This document shows, piece by piece, positions 1-5,837 of a stretch of DNA of 14,875 nucleotides. Each line of letters opens with the position of its first letter. Positions within the stretch are counted from its first letter, which is position 1. The translations under genes were made by a program, and so were the position numbers. The stretch comes from Pleurocapsa sp. MO_226.B13 (GTDB taxonomy: Bacteria > Cyanobacteriota > Cyanobacteriia > Cyanobacteriales > Xenococcaceae), in NCBI GenBank assembly GCA_030064795.1, contig JASJEI010000290.1:1-14875 (forward strand), given 5' to 3'. The notes under the pieces are model-generated. The model saw only the letters and a program-made list of their open reading frames with translations, was not told where the DNA came from and made no database searches.

Positions 1-21
1 TTTTAGCCAGAGGTTATTGCC

Positions 22-87
22 CGCCGACCGCCCCAATTGTGAGGGGTAAGCGTGTCAAAGTCCCCAAATTCGTAGGGGCGGTCGGCG
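22..87. repeat. Long inverted repeat (cruciform-capable), intergenic
   Basis: A perfect 13-base arm, CGCCGACCGCCCC at 22-34, is matched by its reverse complement at 75-87. The 40-base interior can form a smaller stem (GGGG at 43-46 with CCCC at 62-65). The right arm can instead pair locally with the following bases, GGTCGGC at 80-86 against GCTGACC at 91-97, with one wobble. The GC-rich arms contrast with the AT-rich surroundings. This resembles the short palindromic interspersed repeats common between cyanobacterial genes. No T-run follows either arm, so a simple terminator is unlikely. Whether it occurs elsewhere in the genome cannot be seen here. Confidence 0.6.
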
Positions 88-145
88 AAGGCTGACCAAC
101 TTTGACCAGGTTTTCTCTCGGGGAAAAGGGCAAAAGGTAAAAGAC

Positions 146-201
146 AACTAACAACTAACAACTAACGACTAACAACTAACAACTAACAACTAACAACTAA
201 C
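146..201. repeat. 7-bp tandem repeat, 8 copies of AACTAAC
   Basis: Eight head-to-tail copies of AACTAAC fill 56 bases. Only the fourth copy differs (GACTAAC at 167-173). The array sits 9 bases beyond the stop codon of the minus-strand DUF1206 remnant. Heptamer arrays of this kind are frequent in cyanobacterial intergenic DNA and vary in copy number by slippage. No coding or regulatory role is visible. Confidence 0.9.
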
Positions 202-210
202 CAGATAATT

Positions 211-618
211 TCATCTAATGGCATAACGGCGATATGCAGCAGCAACAAACATATAGATCCCGTAGGCAATAAAACCACTACCAATTAGTCCCAACCACAG
301 CCATCCTAAAGGTTGTGTTTCTATGGTTTGAAAAGCATTTTGCAGTCCTCCCGCTAAATCGGCATTAGATGAGAGTGAAGCTTGAATCAGACATACACCA
401 GTAACTGCAAAAGCAATTCCTCTAGTTGCTACGCCGAACTTGCCCATAAGCTTAGTGTAACTTTCGAGGTCGGGATTGGATAAGGCAAATTCGCAAATAT
501 ACGAACTAGTGTAAGCACCGTAAATATAGCTCAAGGCGATACCAAATACAGCAACCCCACCCAAAAAGACGATCGCTTCTCCTATGGGTTGCTCGAATAT
601 CAAACATCTTTGAATTGA
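211..618 (-). pseudogene. 5'-truncated DUF1206 membrane protein
   Basis: The reading frame is open from a stop at 619-621 to a TGA at 211-213. It encodes about 130 residues counting from the TTG at 603. The second half matches a complete DUF1206 repeat: a FGVATRGIAFAVTG segment, a glycine pair in DLAGGL, QPLGWLWLGL, GFIAYGIYMF and a basic YRRYAIR tail. The first 35 or so residues resemble the end of a preceding repeat. DUF1206 proteins usually carry three such repeats (about 250-280 residues, six membrane helices), so one and a half repeats and the N-terminus are missing. No ATG or ribosome site precedes the fragment, and no related sequence is seen in the other minus-strand frames up to about 900. 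The likely explanation is a decayed gene that lost its 5' half; a short functional protein from TTG cannot be excluded. The family's function is unknown. Confidence 0.7.
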
Positions 619-919
619 CTATGGATGCAAAATTTTTGGCTGCCAAACAGTGAAACTGACTTGGATTTGCAGTTGAGGATGCTGCTATTTGGTTTTGACG
701 ATCGCCTGAATTAACTTCTGGTTGCACCTATATTTCTAGCTTGAGCTTTAATTTCAAATAATCTTTTCTTAATTTAAGATAGCAGCGATCGCGACAGAAG
801 ATAGACCATCTAAGGATATAGACTGGACAATTCCCACAGTTAATCTGTTTATCGGTAAAATTCGGCAGAATTAGATATCTTAATCAATAACGCTCTTGTT
901 GCAATTATTTATTGAATCC
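619..919. other. Gene-free gap upstream of the M1 aminopeptidase
   Basis: This stretch of about 300 bases has no convincing gene; the minus-strand frame reading through 506-727 has no recognisable protein character. It holds one HIP1 octamer (784-791) and an AT-rich tract around 730-780. The region just before the aminopeptidase ATG lacks a purine-rich ribosome site, and no strong -35/-10 pair could be picked. The missing 5' half of the DUF1206 gene should have been here and is not recognisable. Confidence 0.5.
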
Positions 920-3514
920 ATGTCTCATTTTTATTTCGATGCTGAAGAAGGCGAACGCAAATCCTTTGAACTTCCAGGTGCTAGACCCCACTACAACCCA
1001 GACCGCCCTGGACAGGTTAACCATATTTTTTTAGATCTAGTTTTAGATCTTGAAGATCGAAGCTTCAAAGGGACTTGCACTACTACTATTACCCCCGTGC
1101 GTCCTGGAATTGGGCAACTGACCATGGATGCGGTCGATCTGACTATTGAGTCGGTGTTAGTTGATGGTATTGCCCAAAATTTTGATTATGATGGCGAACA
1201 AATCCAAATTTATCTGCAACAGGCTACCACTACAGAAGCGATTAAAGTAGAGATTGCTTATTCAGTCGAGAGTCCCCAACGCGGACTTTATTTTATTAGT
1301 CCCAACCAACACTATCCCCACAAACCAACTCAAGTTTGGACTCAGGGAGAAGATGAAGACTCGCGCTTTTGGTTTCCCTGTTTTGATTATCCAGGTCAAC
1401 TGGCTACCTCAGAAATCAGAGTTTTAGTACCAGCAGGCTTTAAAGCTATTTCTAACGGCGAATTAATTAAAACCGAAGCAGTAGAGGCTGGTGTTATTTA
1501 TCATTGGTTGCAACAGCAGGTACATCCTACTTATCTAATGACTTTGGCGGTAGGTGACTTTGCCGAAATTGAGGATCGATGGCAGGGTATTCCCGTTAAC
1601 TACTATGTAGAGAAAGGACGGGAAGCGGATGCCAAACGCAGTATGGATAAAACTCCCCGCATGATCGAGTTTTTATCCCAAAAATACGGTTATAAATATC
1701 CCTATCCTAAATACGCTCAGGTATGCGTCGATGACTTTATCTTTGGAGGGATGGAAAATACTTCTACTACTCTACTAACAGATCGGTGTCTGCTAGACGA
1801 ACGGGCCGCGATCGATAATAAACGTACTGAGAGTTTAGTCTTGCACGAACTAGCTCATCAGTGGTTTGGCGATTTAGTAGTAATTAAACATTGGTCTCAC
1901 GCCTGGATCAAGGAAGGGATGGCTTCTTATGCAGAAGTCCTTTGGACGGAGGAGGAATATGGCAAAGATGATGCGGTTTACTATTTACTCAATGAAGCCC
2001 GTACTTATATAAGCGAGGATAGTTCTCGTTATCGTCGTCCTATTGTCACTAATGTCTACCGAGAAGCAATTGAGCTTTACGATCGCCATCTTTATGAAAA
2101 GGGTGCTTGTGTCTATCATATGATTCGAGCAATTCTGGGGGATGAACTATTTGATAAAGCAATTCAAACCTTTGTACGGGGTAATGCTCATCAGACAGTA
2201 GAGACGGTAGATTTATTACGGGCGATCGATAAAGCAACTGGTTATAACCTGATGTTTCTCTTCGATCGCTATGTCTTTCGCGGTGGACATCCCGAATATA
2301 AAGTAGCTTATACCTGGGATGGAGATAGCAAGCTGGCTAAATTAACCGTTACCCAACAACAAGCTAAAAAAGATAGCGATAGTAAAGAGTTATTCGATCT
2401 CAAGCTTCCCGTGGCGTTTGGTTATGTTTCAAAATCTTCTCCCGTCGATCTAAAAACTTTTACCCTTCGTATTCATCAGCGAGAACAAAGTTTTTATTTC
2501 CCCCTAGCCAAGAAACCCGACTTTGTTAGCTTTGATGTCAACAATAATTTCCTTAAGACTGTAACTCTACAGTACCCCGTACCAGAACTAAAAAAACAGC
2601 TCAAACACGACCCCGATCCGATTTCACGGATCTATGCTGCGGAGGCTTTAGCTAAAAAAGGCGGACTAGAAGTAGTTAAATCCCTGGCTAAGTCTTTAAC
2701 AGAAGACCCTTTCTGGGGGGTTAGAGTCGAGGTGGCAAAAAAACTAGGTAAAATCAAGCTCAATCAGGCTGCTGAAGCTCTCAAAGTCGGTTTAAAAGAC
2801 CAGGATGCTAGGGTGCGTCGTGCAGTGGTTACCGCCCTGAGTAATTTTAAAAATGCCCATAGCTACAACACTATTGCTAATTACCTTGAGCAAGGCGATC
2901 CTAGCTACTATACCGAGGCTGCTGCTGCCAGAAGTTTGGGGGGCATGGTAGCGGGAAATCTCAAAGCCAAACAACCCGAAGCGATCGCTTTACTCAAAAC
3001 AGTCCTAGAACAACGTGGGGGTTGGAATGAAGTAGTCCGCAGTGGTGCAATTTCTGGCTTGAGTAAACTAACAACTTCTCCTGAAGCGGTGGATATTATT
3101 CTTGAATACACTCAGCTAGGTATTCCTCAAGCCCTTAGACTTACAGCTATTCGCTGTTTGGGTACGGTGTCTACTGGACAAACTCCAGAAAAACTAGGCG
3201 AAATCTTAGAACAGCTAGAAGCGATCGCAGGAGAGACTTTTTTCTTGACTCAGGTTGCGGTAGTGGGGGCATTAGGACAAATGCAAACCGCTCAAGCGAT
3301 TAATATTCTCAATGAATTAGTAGCCCAAACCCCCGATGGCCGAGTACGCCGTCGCGCTGAAGAAGCGGTAACTAAGGTGCAGAAAAACTTGGGTGCAGAT
3401 AAAGCTGTCAAAGAATTACGTCAGGAAATCGATCAGTTAAAACAAACTAATCAGGATCTGATGAGTCGCCTGGCTAAATTGGAAGCACAAACCAGTCACA
3501 CACCCACACCCTAA
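920..3514 (+). CDS. M1 family zinc aminopeptidase with C-terminal HEAT repeats
   Basis: This is a gluzincin metallopeptidase that removes N-terminal residues from peptides, probably in the cytoplasm since no signal peptide is visible. I start it at the ATG at 920 (MSHFYFD; 864 residues) rather than the in-frame TTG at 896. In this numbering the substrate-amine loop GGMEN is at 276-280 and the zinc site HELAH at 309-313, with the third ligand Glu332 exactly 18 residues on (HEXXH-X18-E). The likely transition-state tyrosine is Tyr392 in LYEKG. All catalytic residues are present. Residues from about 560 to 825 form repeated helical pairs with HEAT/PBS-like character (DPISRIYAAEALAKKGG, DARVRRAVVTALSNF). 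Residues about 828-856 form a short coiled coil. The last residues (about SHTPTP) come from low-complexity CA-rich DNA inside the hairpin that starts the neighbouring IsrB element, so the native C-terminus may have been replaced. Confidence 0.95.
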   Translation: MSHFYFDAEEGERKSFELPGARPHYNPDRPGQVNHIFLDLVLDLEDRSFKGTCTTTITPVRPGIGQLTMDAVDLTIESVLVDGIAQNFDYDGEQIQIYLQQATTTEAIKVEIAYSVESPQRGLYFISPNQHYPHKPTQVWTQGEDEDSRFWFPCFDYPGQLATSEIRVLVPAGFKAISNGELIKTEAVEAGVIYHWLQQQVHPTYLMTLAVGDFAEIEDRWQGIPVNYYVEKGREADAKRSMDKTPRMIEFLSQKYGYKYPYPKYAQVCVDDFIFGGMENTSTTLLTDRCLLDERAAIDNKRTESLVLHELAHQWFGDLVVIKHWSHAWIKEGMASYAEVLWTEEEYGKDDAVYYLLNEARTYISEDSSRYRRPIVTNVYREAIELYDRHLYEKGACVYHMIRAILGDELFDKAIQTFVRGNAHQTVETVDLLRAIDKATGYNLMFLFDRYVFRGGHPEYKVAYTWDGDSKLAKLTVTQQQAKKDSDSKELFDLKLPVAFGYVSKSSPVDLKTFTLRIHQREQSFYFPLAKKPDFVSFDVNNNFLKTVTLQYPVPELKKQLKHDPDPISRIYAAEALAKKGGLEVVKSLAKSLTEDPFWGVRVEVAKKLGKIKLNQAAEALKVGLKDQDARVRRAVVTALSNFKNAHSYNTIANYLEQGDPSYYTEAAAARSLGGMVAGNLKAKQPEAIALLKTVLEQRGGWNEVVRSGAISGLSKLTTSPEAVDIILEYTQLGIPQALRLTAIRCLGTVSTGQTPEKLGEILEQLEAIAGETFFLTQVAVVGALGQMQTAQAINILNELVAQTPDGRVRRRAEEAVTKVQKNLGADKAVKELRQEIDQLKQTNQDLMSRLAKLEAQTSHTPTP

Positions 3515-3525
3515 AGGGATGTGGG
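3503..3525 (+). repeat. Left-end hairpin of the IsrB element, spanning the aminopeptidase stop codon
   Basis: CCCACACCC at 3503-3511 pairs with GGGATGTGGG at 3516-3525, giving nine base pairs with one bulged A at 3519 and the loop TAAA. The TAA in the loop is the aminopeptidase stop codon. No T-run follows, so an intrinsic terminator is less likely than a subterminal palindrome of the kind TnpA recognises. It may also form the first stem of the omega-RNA. Confidence 0.6.
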
Positions 3526-3702
3526 CTTGACCAAAACCGAAAGCCAATCGGTTGAGACAAGTTAAAAGAGTGTCTAGCCATTTAGACTGAGCTAACTAAG
3601 CGTGGCAGCTTGAAGCACGATAGAGATGCCTACCTAGTCCCTATCCAACTGTGTTAGCCAGTGGCGAAGGTAAGTAAATATTTAGCCCTTATAGGCAAAT
3701 GC
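3515..3702 (+). ncRNA. Putative omega-RNA (HEARO-class guide RNA) of IsrB
   Basis: IscB and IsrB genes are preceded by a structured RNA (first described as HEARO) that ends near the nuclease start and carries its guide at the 5' end. This roughly 190-base non-coding segment has the right place, size and structure. Visible stems are AACCGA 3535-3540 with TCGGTT 3548-3553, AGACA 3555-3559 with TGTCT 3571-3575, AAGC 3598-3601 with GCTT 3608-3611, and GATAG 3619-3623 with CTATC 3641-3645. A long-range perfect 6-bp pairing joins GCTAAC 3591-3596 to GTTAGC 3653-3658. The guide would be the 15-20 bases upstream of the scaffold, inside the 3' end of the aminopeptidase gene. The ends are not defined by sequence alone, and no covariance model was run. 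Confidence 0.7.
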
Positions 3703-4743
3703 ATGCAATCAGTACCAGTAGTAGATACAAATCAAATTCCACTTATGCCGACTACTCCGAAACGAGCAGCAAAGTGGATTAAATCTGGCAAAGCGACTCC
3801 TTTCTGGAAGCGTGGAGTATTTTGCGTTCGACTGAACGTAGAACCAAGCTCTAGAAATTATCAGGATGTAGCTTGCGGGATAGATCCAGGCTCAAAAATG
3901 GAGGGCTATACAATCAGTAGTGCCAACTATCAATATCTGAATATTCAAGCAAAAGCTGTGGACTGGGTAAGGGCGCACATCAAGACTAGACGAGAAATGC
4001 GTCGGTCTAGACGCGATCGCAAAACCCCATGCCGTCAACCAAGGTGGAATAGATTGGCGGGTAGAATCCGACTAGCACCAAGCACCAAATCTAGATGGCA
4101 GTGGAAGTTACGGATAGCTAACTGGTTGAGTAAGATCTACCCCATTACAGTTTTCGTCGTGGAAGATATCAAAGCAACTTCTCGTGGTGGTAGATGGGGT
4201 AAAACATTTTCTCCTCTTCAGGCTGGGAAGGATTGGTTTTATTCTCAACTTGAGAAACTAGCCCCAGTAGAATTGCTTCAGGGTCACGAAACAGCAGAGC
4301 TTAGAACCCAATTAGGACTTAAGAAAAGCAAAAACAAAATGGCCCAGGTGTTTTCTGCTCATTGCGTAGATAGTTTCACTCTCGCCTATTCTGCTGTTGG
4401 TGGAGAGACTAAACCCAATAATCAAGACCTGTTAATTGTCACACCACTTAGGTTTCATCGTCGTCAATTGCACAGATTGTCACACGCTAAGAGGCATATA
4501 CGCTCAAGATATGGCGGGACTATTTCTGCTGGATTTAAGCGTGGCTCGATAGTCAAGCATCCCTTATGGGGATTGACTTATGTAGGTGGCGAGATGGTAA
4601 AGCCAACGAAAAAAGAGCCAAACAGAAAGGTTATTAGCCTTCATTCAATAGAAACGGGTAAGCGATTAACCCAATCTGCAAACCCAAAAGATATCCAATT
4701 TTTAACTTACAACACCTGGAGGACGAGATATCTTACTGCGTAG
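3703..4743 (+). CDS. isrB: IsrB, RNA-guided RuvC nickase (RRXRR/PLMP protein, no HNH)
   Basis: IsrB is the HNH-less relative of IscB, the ancestor group of Cas9, and nicks the non-target DNA strand under guidance of an omega-RNA. I start at the ATG at 3703 (346 residues) because the family begins just before the VPVVD strand; an in-frame GTG at 3661 would extend it into the RNA. Domains in order: the PLMP domain with PLMP at 13-16; RuvC-I GIDPGS with Asp61; an arginine-rich bridge helix at about 93-115 (the RRXRR region); RuvC-II VVEDI with Glu154; RuvC-III AHCVDS with His220 and Asp223. A basic C-terminal module at about 245-346 (RRQLHRLS, RSRYGGT, GFKRGSIV) is expected to bind the RNA and the TAM. 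Only 69 residues separate Glu154 from Asp223, too few for an HNH insert. All RuvC residues are intact and no frame break is seen, so the protein looks functional. Confidence 0.92.
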   Translation: MQSVPVVDTNQIPLMPTTPKRAAKWIKSGKATPFWKRGVFCVRLNVEPSSRNYQDVACGIDPGSKMEGYTISSANYQYLNIQAKAVDWVRAHIKTRREMRRSRRDRKTPCRQPRWNRLAGRIRLAPSTKSRWQWKLRIANWLSKIYPITVFVVEDIKATSRGGRWGKTFSPLQAGKDWFYSQLEKLAPVELLQGHETAELRTQLGLKKSKNKMAQVFSAHCVDSFTLAYSAVGGETKPNNQDLLIVTPLRFHRRQLHRLSHAKRHIRSRYGGTISAGFKRGSIVKHPLWGLTYVGGEMVKPTKKEPNRKVISLHSIETGKRLTQSANPKDIQFLTYNTWRTRYLTA

Positions 4744-4800
4744 GGAGTTGATTGCAAAACTCAAATCGCATTTCTTCGGTATCGTTTTGCGTTCTTTACC

Positions 4801-4825
4801 TCCCCTACCGTAAACGGCAAGGGGA
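4801..4825 (+). repeat. Right-end hairpin of the IsrB element
   Basis: The outer stem is TCCCC 4801-4805 with GGGGA 4821-4825. The inner stem is CCGT 4808-4811 with ACGG 4814-4817, closing an AA loop. It lies 57 bases after the isrB stop codon. This two-part imperfect palindrome is the shape expected at the right end of IS200/IS605-type elements. It could instead act as a transcription end, but no T-run follows on the plus strand. Confidence 0.65.
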
Positions 4826-4863
4826 TCTCAGAACTTATTATGAATAAAAACTAACTACCGATC

Positions 4864-4980
4864 GTAAGGTGGGCAAAAATAACTTGTGGTCACTCACTTG
4901 TTGCTAGCTAAGTCAGTTTGAACTCTTCGCACTAGCTTTATCGGTCACGGTATCCGTGATAGACGCGTCGCCCACCCTAC
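4864..4980. mobile_element. MITE-like inverted-repeat element, about 117 bp
   Basis: The 11-base arms GTAAGGTGGGC (4864-4874) and GCCCACCCTAC (4970-4980) are inverted complements except for one position. The GTAGGGTGGGC-type end is common in cyanobacterial non-coding interspersed elements. Inside near the right arm is a perfect hairpin, TCACGG 4945-4950 with CCGTGA 4954-4959. There is no open frame of note. It lies just outside the IsrB right end, so two elements appear to have used the same spot. Transposase family and target duplication are not evident. Confidence 0.5.
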
Positions 4981-5156
4981 CTCCTATTTAAACTCAATCT
5001 TTTCTCAGTCAATCAGCACTAAACCTATTGTTGCAGAAAATATTATTTAAATAGTAAGTAGAAAAAGAAAGGGCAATTCCCAATATTTGACTTTGTAGAT
5101 TTTAAAGCGATCGCTTTTGTTGTCAAGTCTCACAATATAGTAAAAGCGAGATTACT

Positions 5157-5528
5157 TTATTCCAAAGCAAAAATAATTTTCAATGCCTCGTCAATTTCTT
5201 GTAATAAACGATTGTTTAGCCTCCCTCTTGTCCTAATATAACGTTCGGGATAATCTATGGGACGAGTCTGCAAACAGTCTGCAACTGACTTTTGCGATAG
5301 TCCGTTTTCCTCAGTCGGACTAAGAACGACGTTGGTAATAATTTTCCCCTTTTTAGCCGACCACTTAGTAATTGGTACAACCTGGATGACAGTTAATTTC
5401 TGATTATAAATATCATTAGAAACGACAACACATGGTCTAATTTTGCCAGTTTCACTACCTTTTCTTGGATCTAAATTAAAGTCGGCAATGATCCCTCTTT
5501 TGGGTCTAAAATCTTCTACTCCAGGCAT
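5157..5528 (-). CDS. MazF/PemK-family endoribonuclease toxin
   Basis: This is a 123-residue type II toxin of the PemK/MazF fold, which cleaves RNA at short sequence motifs when its antitoxin is lost. Family hallmarks are the N-terminal RGIIADFNLDP strand (RG at 11-12), GKIRPCVVVSND (RP at 31-32, with the likely catalytic Arg), the VVPIT strand near residue 50, and SVADCLQTRPID near 81-92, which holds the conserved Thr region. The length is normal for the family. Its ATG lies within the antitoxin gene, with a 13-base overlap, the usual arrangement for translational coupling. No frame break or missing motif was seen. The target motif cannot be predicted. Confidence 0.9.
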   Translation of the reverse strand: MPGVEDFRPKRGIIADFNLDPRKGSETGKIRPCVVVSNDIYNQKLTVIQVVPITKWSAKKGKIITNVVLSPTEENGLSQKSVADCLQTRPIDYPERYIRTRGRLNNRLLQEIDEALKIIFALE

Positions 5529-5749
5529 AAACCAGCAGCATCATCAGTTAATTCTTGAAGTTCTCGATCTTCATCATAAATCTCTTGATAAAGATCGGCA
5601 GATTCAGAAATTGCCTTTGCTTTTAATTGCTTGTGGTATGCAGATACAGCTTCATTAATCAATGCAGTTTTACTTTTAAATCCGTACTGGGAATAGTTTT
5701 CGACAAAGGTACTTTCTGCTTCGCCAAGAACGACTTTAATTTGAGGCAT
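5516..5749 (-). CDS. Ribbon-helix-helix antitoxin partner of the MazF/PemK toxin
   Basis: This 77-residue protein is encoded directly upstream of the toxin and overlaps it. The first half (MPQIKVVLGEAESTFVENYSQ, then YGFKSKTALINEAVSAYHKQ) fits a ribbon-helix-helix DNA-binding fold: a beta strand, then two helices with the G-x-K-S/T-K turn. The acidic second half (SADLYQEIYDEDRELQELTDD) fits the flexible toxin-neutralising tail of such antitoxins. The ATG at 5749 has an AGGG-type ribosome site about 10 bases upstream. RHH antitoxins usually repress their own operon, and an inverted repeat stands in the promoter region. The identity rests mainly on fold features and position; the exact family was not determined. 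Confidence 0.8.
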   Translation of the reverse strand: MPQIKVVLGEAESTFVENYSQYGFKSKTALINEAVSAYHKQLKAKAISESADLYQEIYDEDRELQELTDDAAGLCLE

Positions 5750-5766
5750 AATAATGACCCTGAATA

Positions 5767-5805
5767 TAGTACCTAAATTATAGGCTAAAAACAGTACTAA
5801 TTATA
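5767..5805 (-). promoter_or_regulatory. Probable promoter and operator of the toxin-antitoxin operon
   Basis: On the minus strand a perfect -10 hexamer TATAAT lies at 5782-5777, about 28 bases before the antitoxin ATG. It is bracketed by an inverted repeat, TAGTAC at 5767-5772 and GTACTA at 5794-5799, whose centres are 27 bases apart. No good -35 (TTGACA-like) hexamer stands at 17 bases; a second TATAAT (5805-5800) sits there. The placement suits autorepression by the RHH antitoxin. The operator role is inference. Confidence 0.5.
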
Positions 5806-5837
5806 CCTGGCTATAGCTAAAAGCCAATAGCTATTCA

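Larger units (their letters stand above)
3503..4840 (+). mobile_element. IS200/IS605-superfamily-like element carrying isrB, without tnpA
   Basis: A hairpin at 3503-3525, a structured segment, an intact isrB gene and a second hairpin at 4801-4825 follow in the order expected of an IscB/IsrB (OMEGA) element: left end, omega-RNA, nuclease gene, right end. There are no terminal inverted repeats and no target duplication, which fits the single-strand IS200/IS605 mechanism. No Y1 transposase TnpA lies nearby, so the copy would depend on one in trans or be immobile. The outer boundaries are estimates: the left cleavage site should lie somewhat upstream of 3503, within the aminopeptidase gene, and the right one shortly after 4825. 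A HIP1 octamer inside isrB (4013-4020) suggests long residence in cyanobacteria. Confidence 0.7.
4744..5156. other. Gene-free gap holding the IsrB right end and a MITE-like repeat
   Basis: This 413-base stretch contains the right-end hairpin (4801-4825), a MITE-like inverted repeat (4864-4980) and an AT-rich tail before the toxin gene. The tail carries one HIP1 octamer inside a perfect 14-base palindrome, AAAGCGATCGCTTT at 5104-5117. No protein-coding frame of interest or RNA gene was recognised beyond these. Confidence 0.6.

Noticed and set aside
146..201. CRISPR-like array
   Set aside because: The 7-base units are contiguous with no spacers.
506..727. Minus-strand frame as the missing N-terminal half of the DUF1206 protein
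   Set aside because: Its translation is polar, lacks membrane helices and has no DUF1206 character; most of it is out of frame with the real fragment.
3503..3525. Intrinsic terminator of the aminopeptidase gene
   Set aside because: The stem is good but no T-run follows, and it stands exactly where the left end of the IsrB element is expected.
4160..4370. HNH domain within the RuvC of the IsrB protein
   Set aside because: Only 69 residues separate the RuvC-II Glu and RuvC-III Asp, and no His-Asn-His pattern is present.
3661..4743. TnpB/IS605 OrfB or Cas12-type nuclease
   Set aside because: The N-terminal PLMP domain, RRXRR bridge helix and the short RuvC-II to RuvC-III spacing are of the IscB/IsrB family; TnpB's zinc-finger CXXC motifs are absent.
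5104..5117. Terminator after the toxin gene
   Set aside because: The perfect palindrome is a HIP1 site with flanking A/T and has no proper loop or following T-run.
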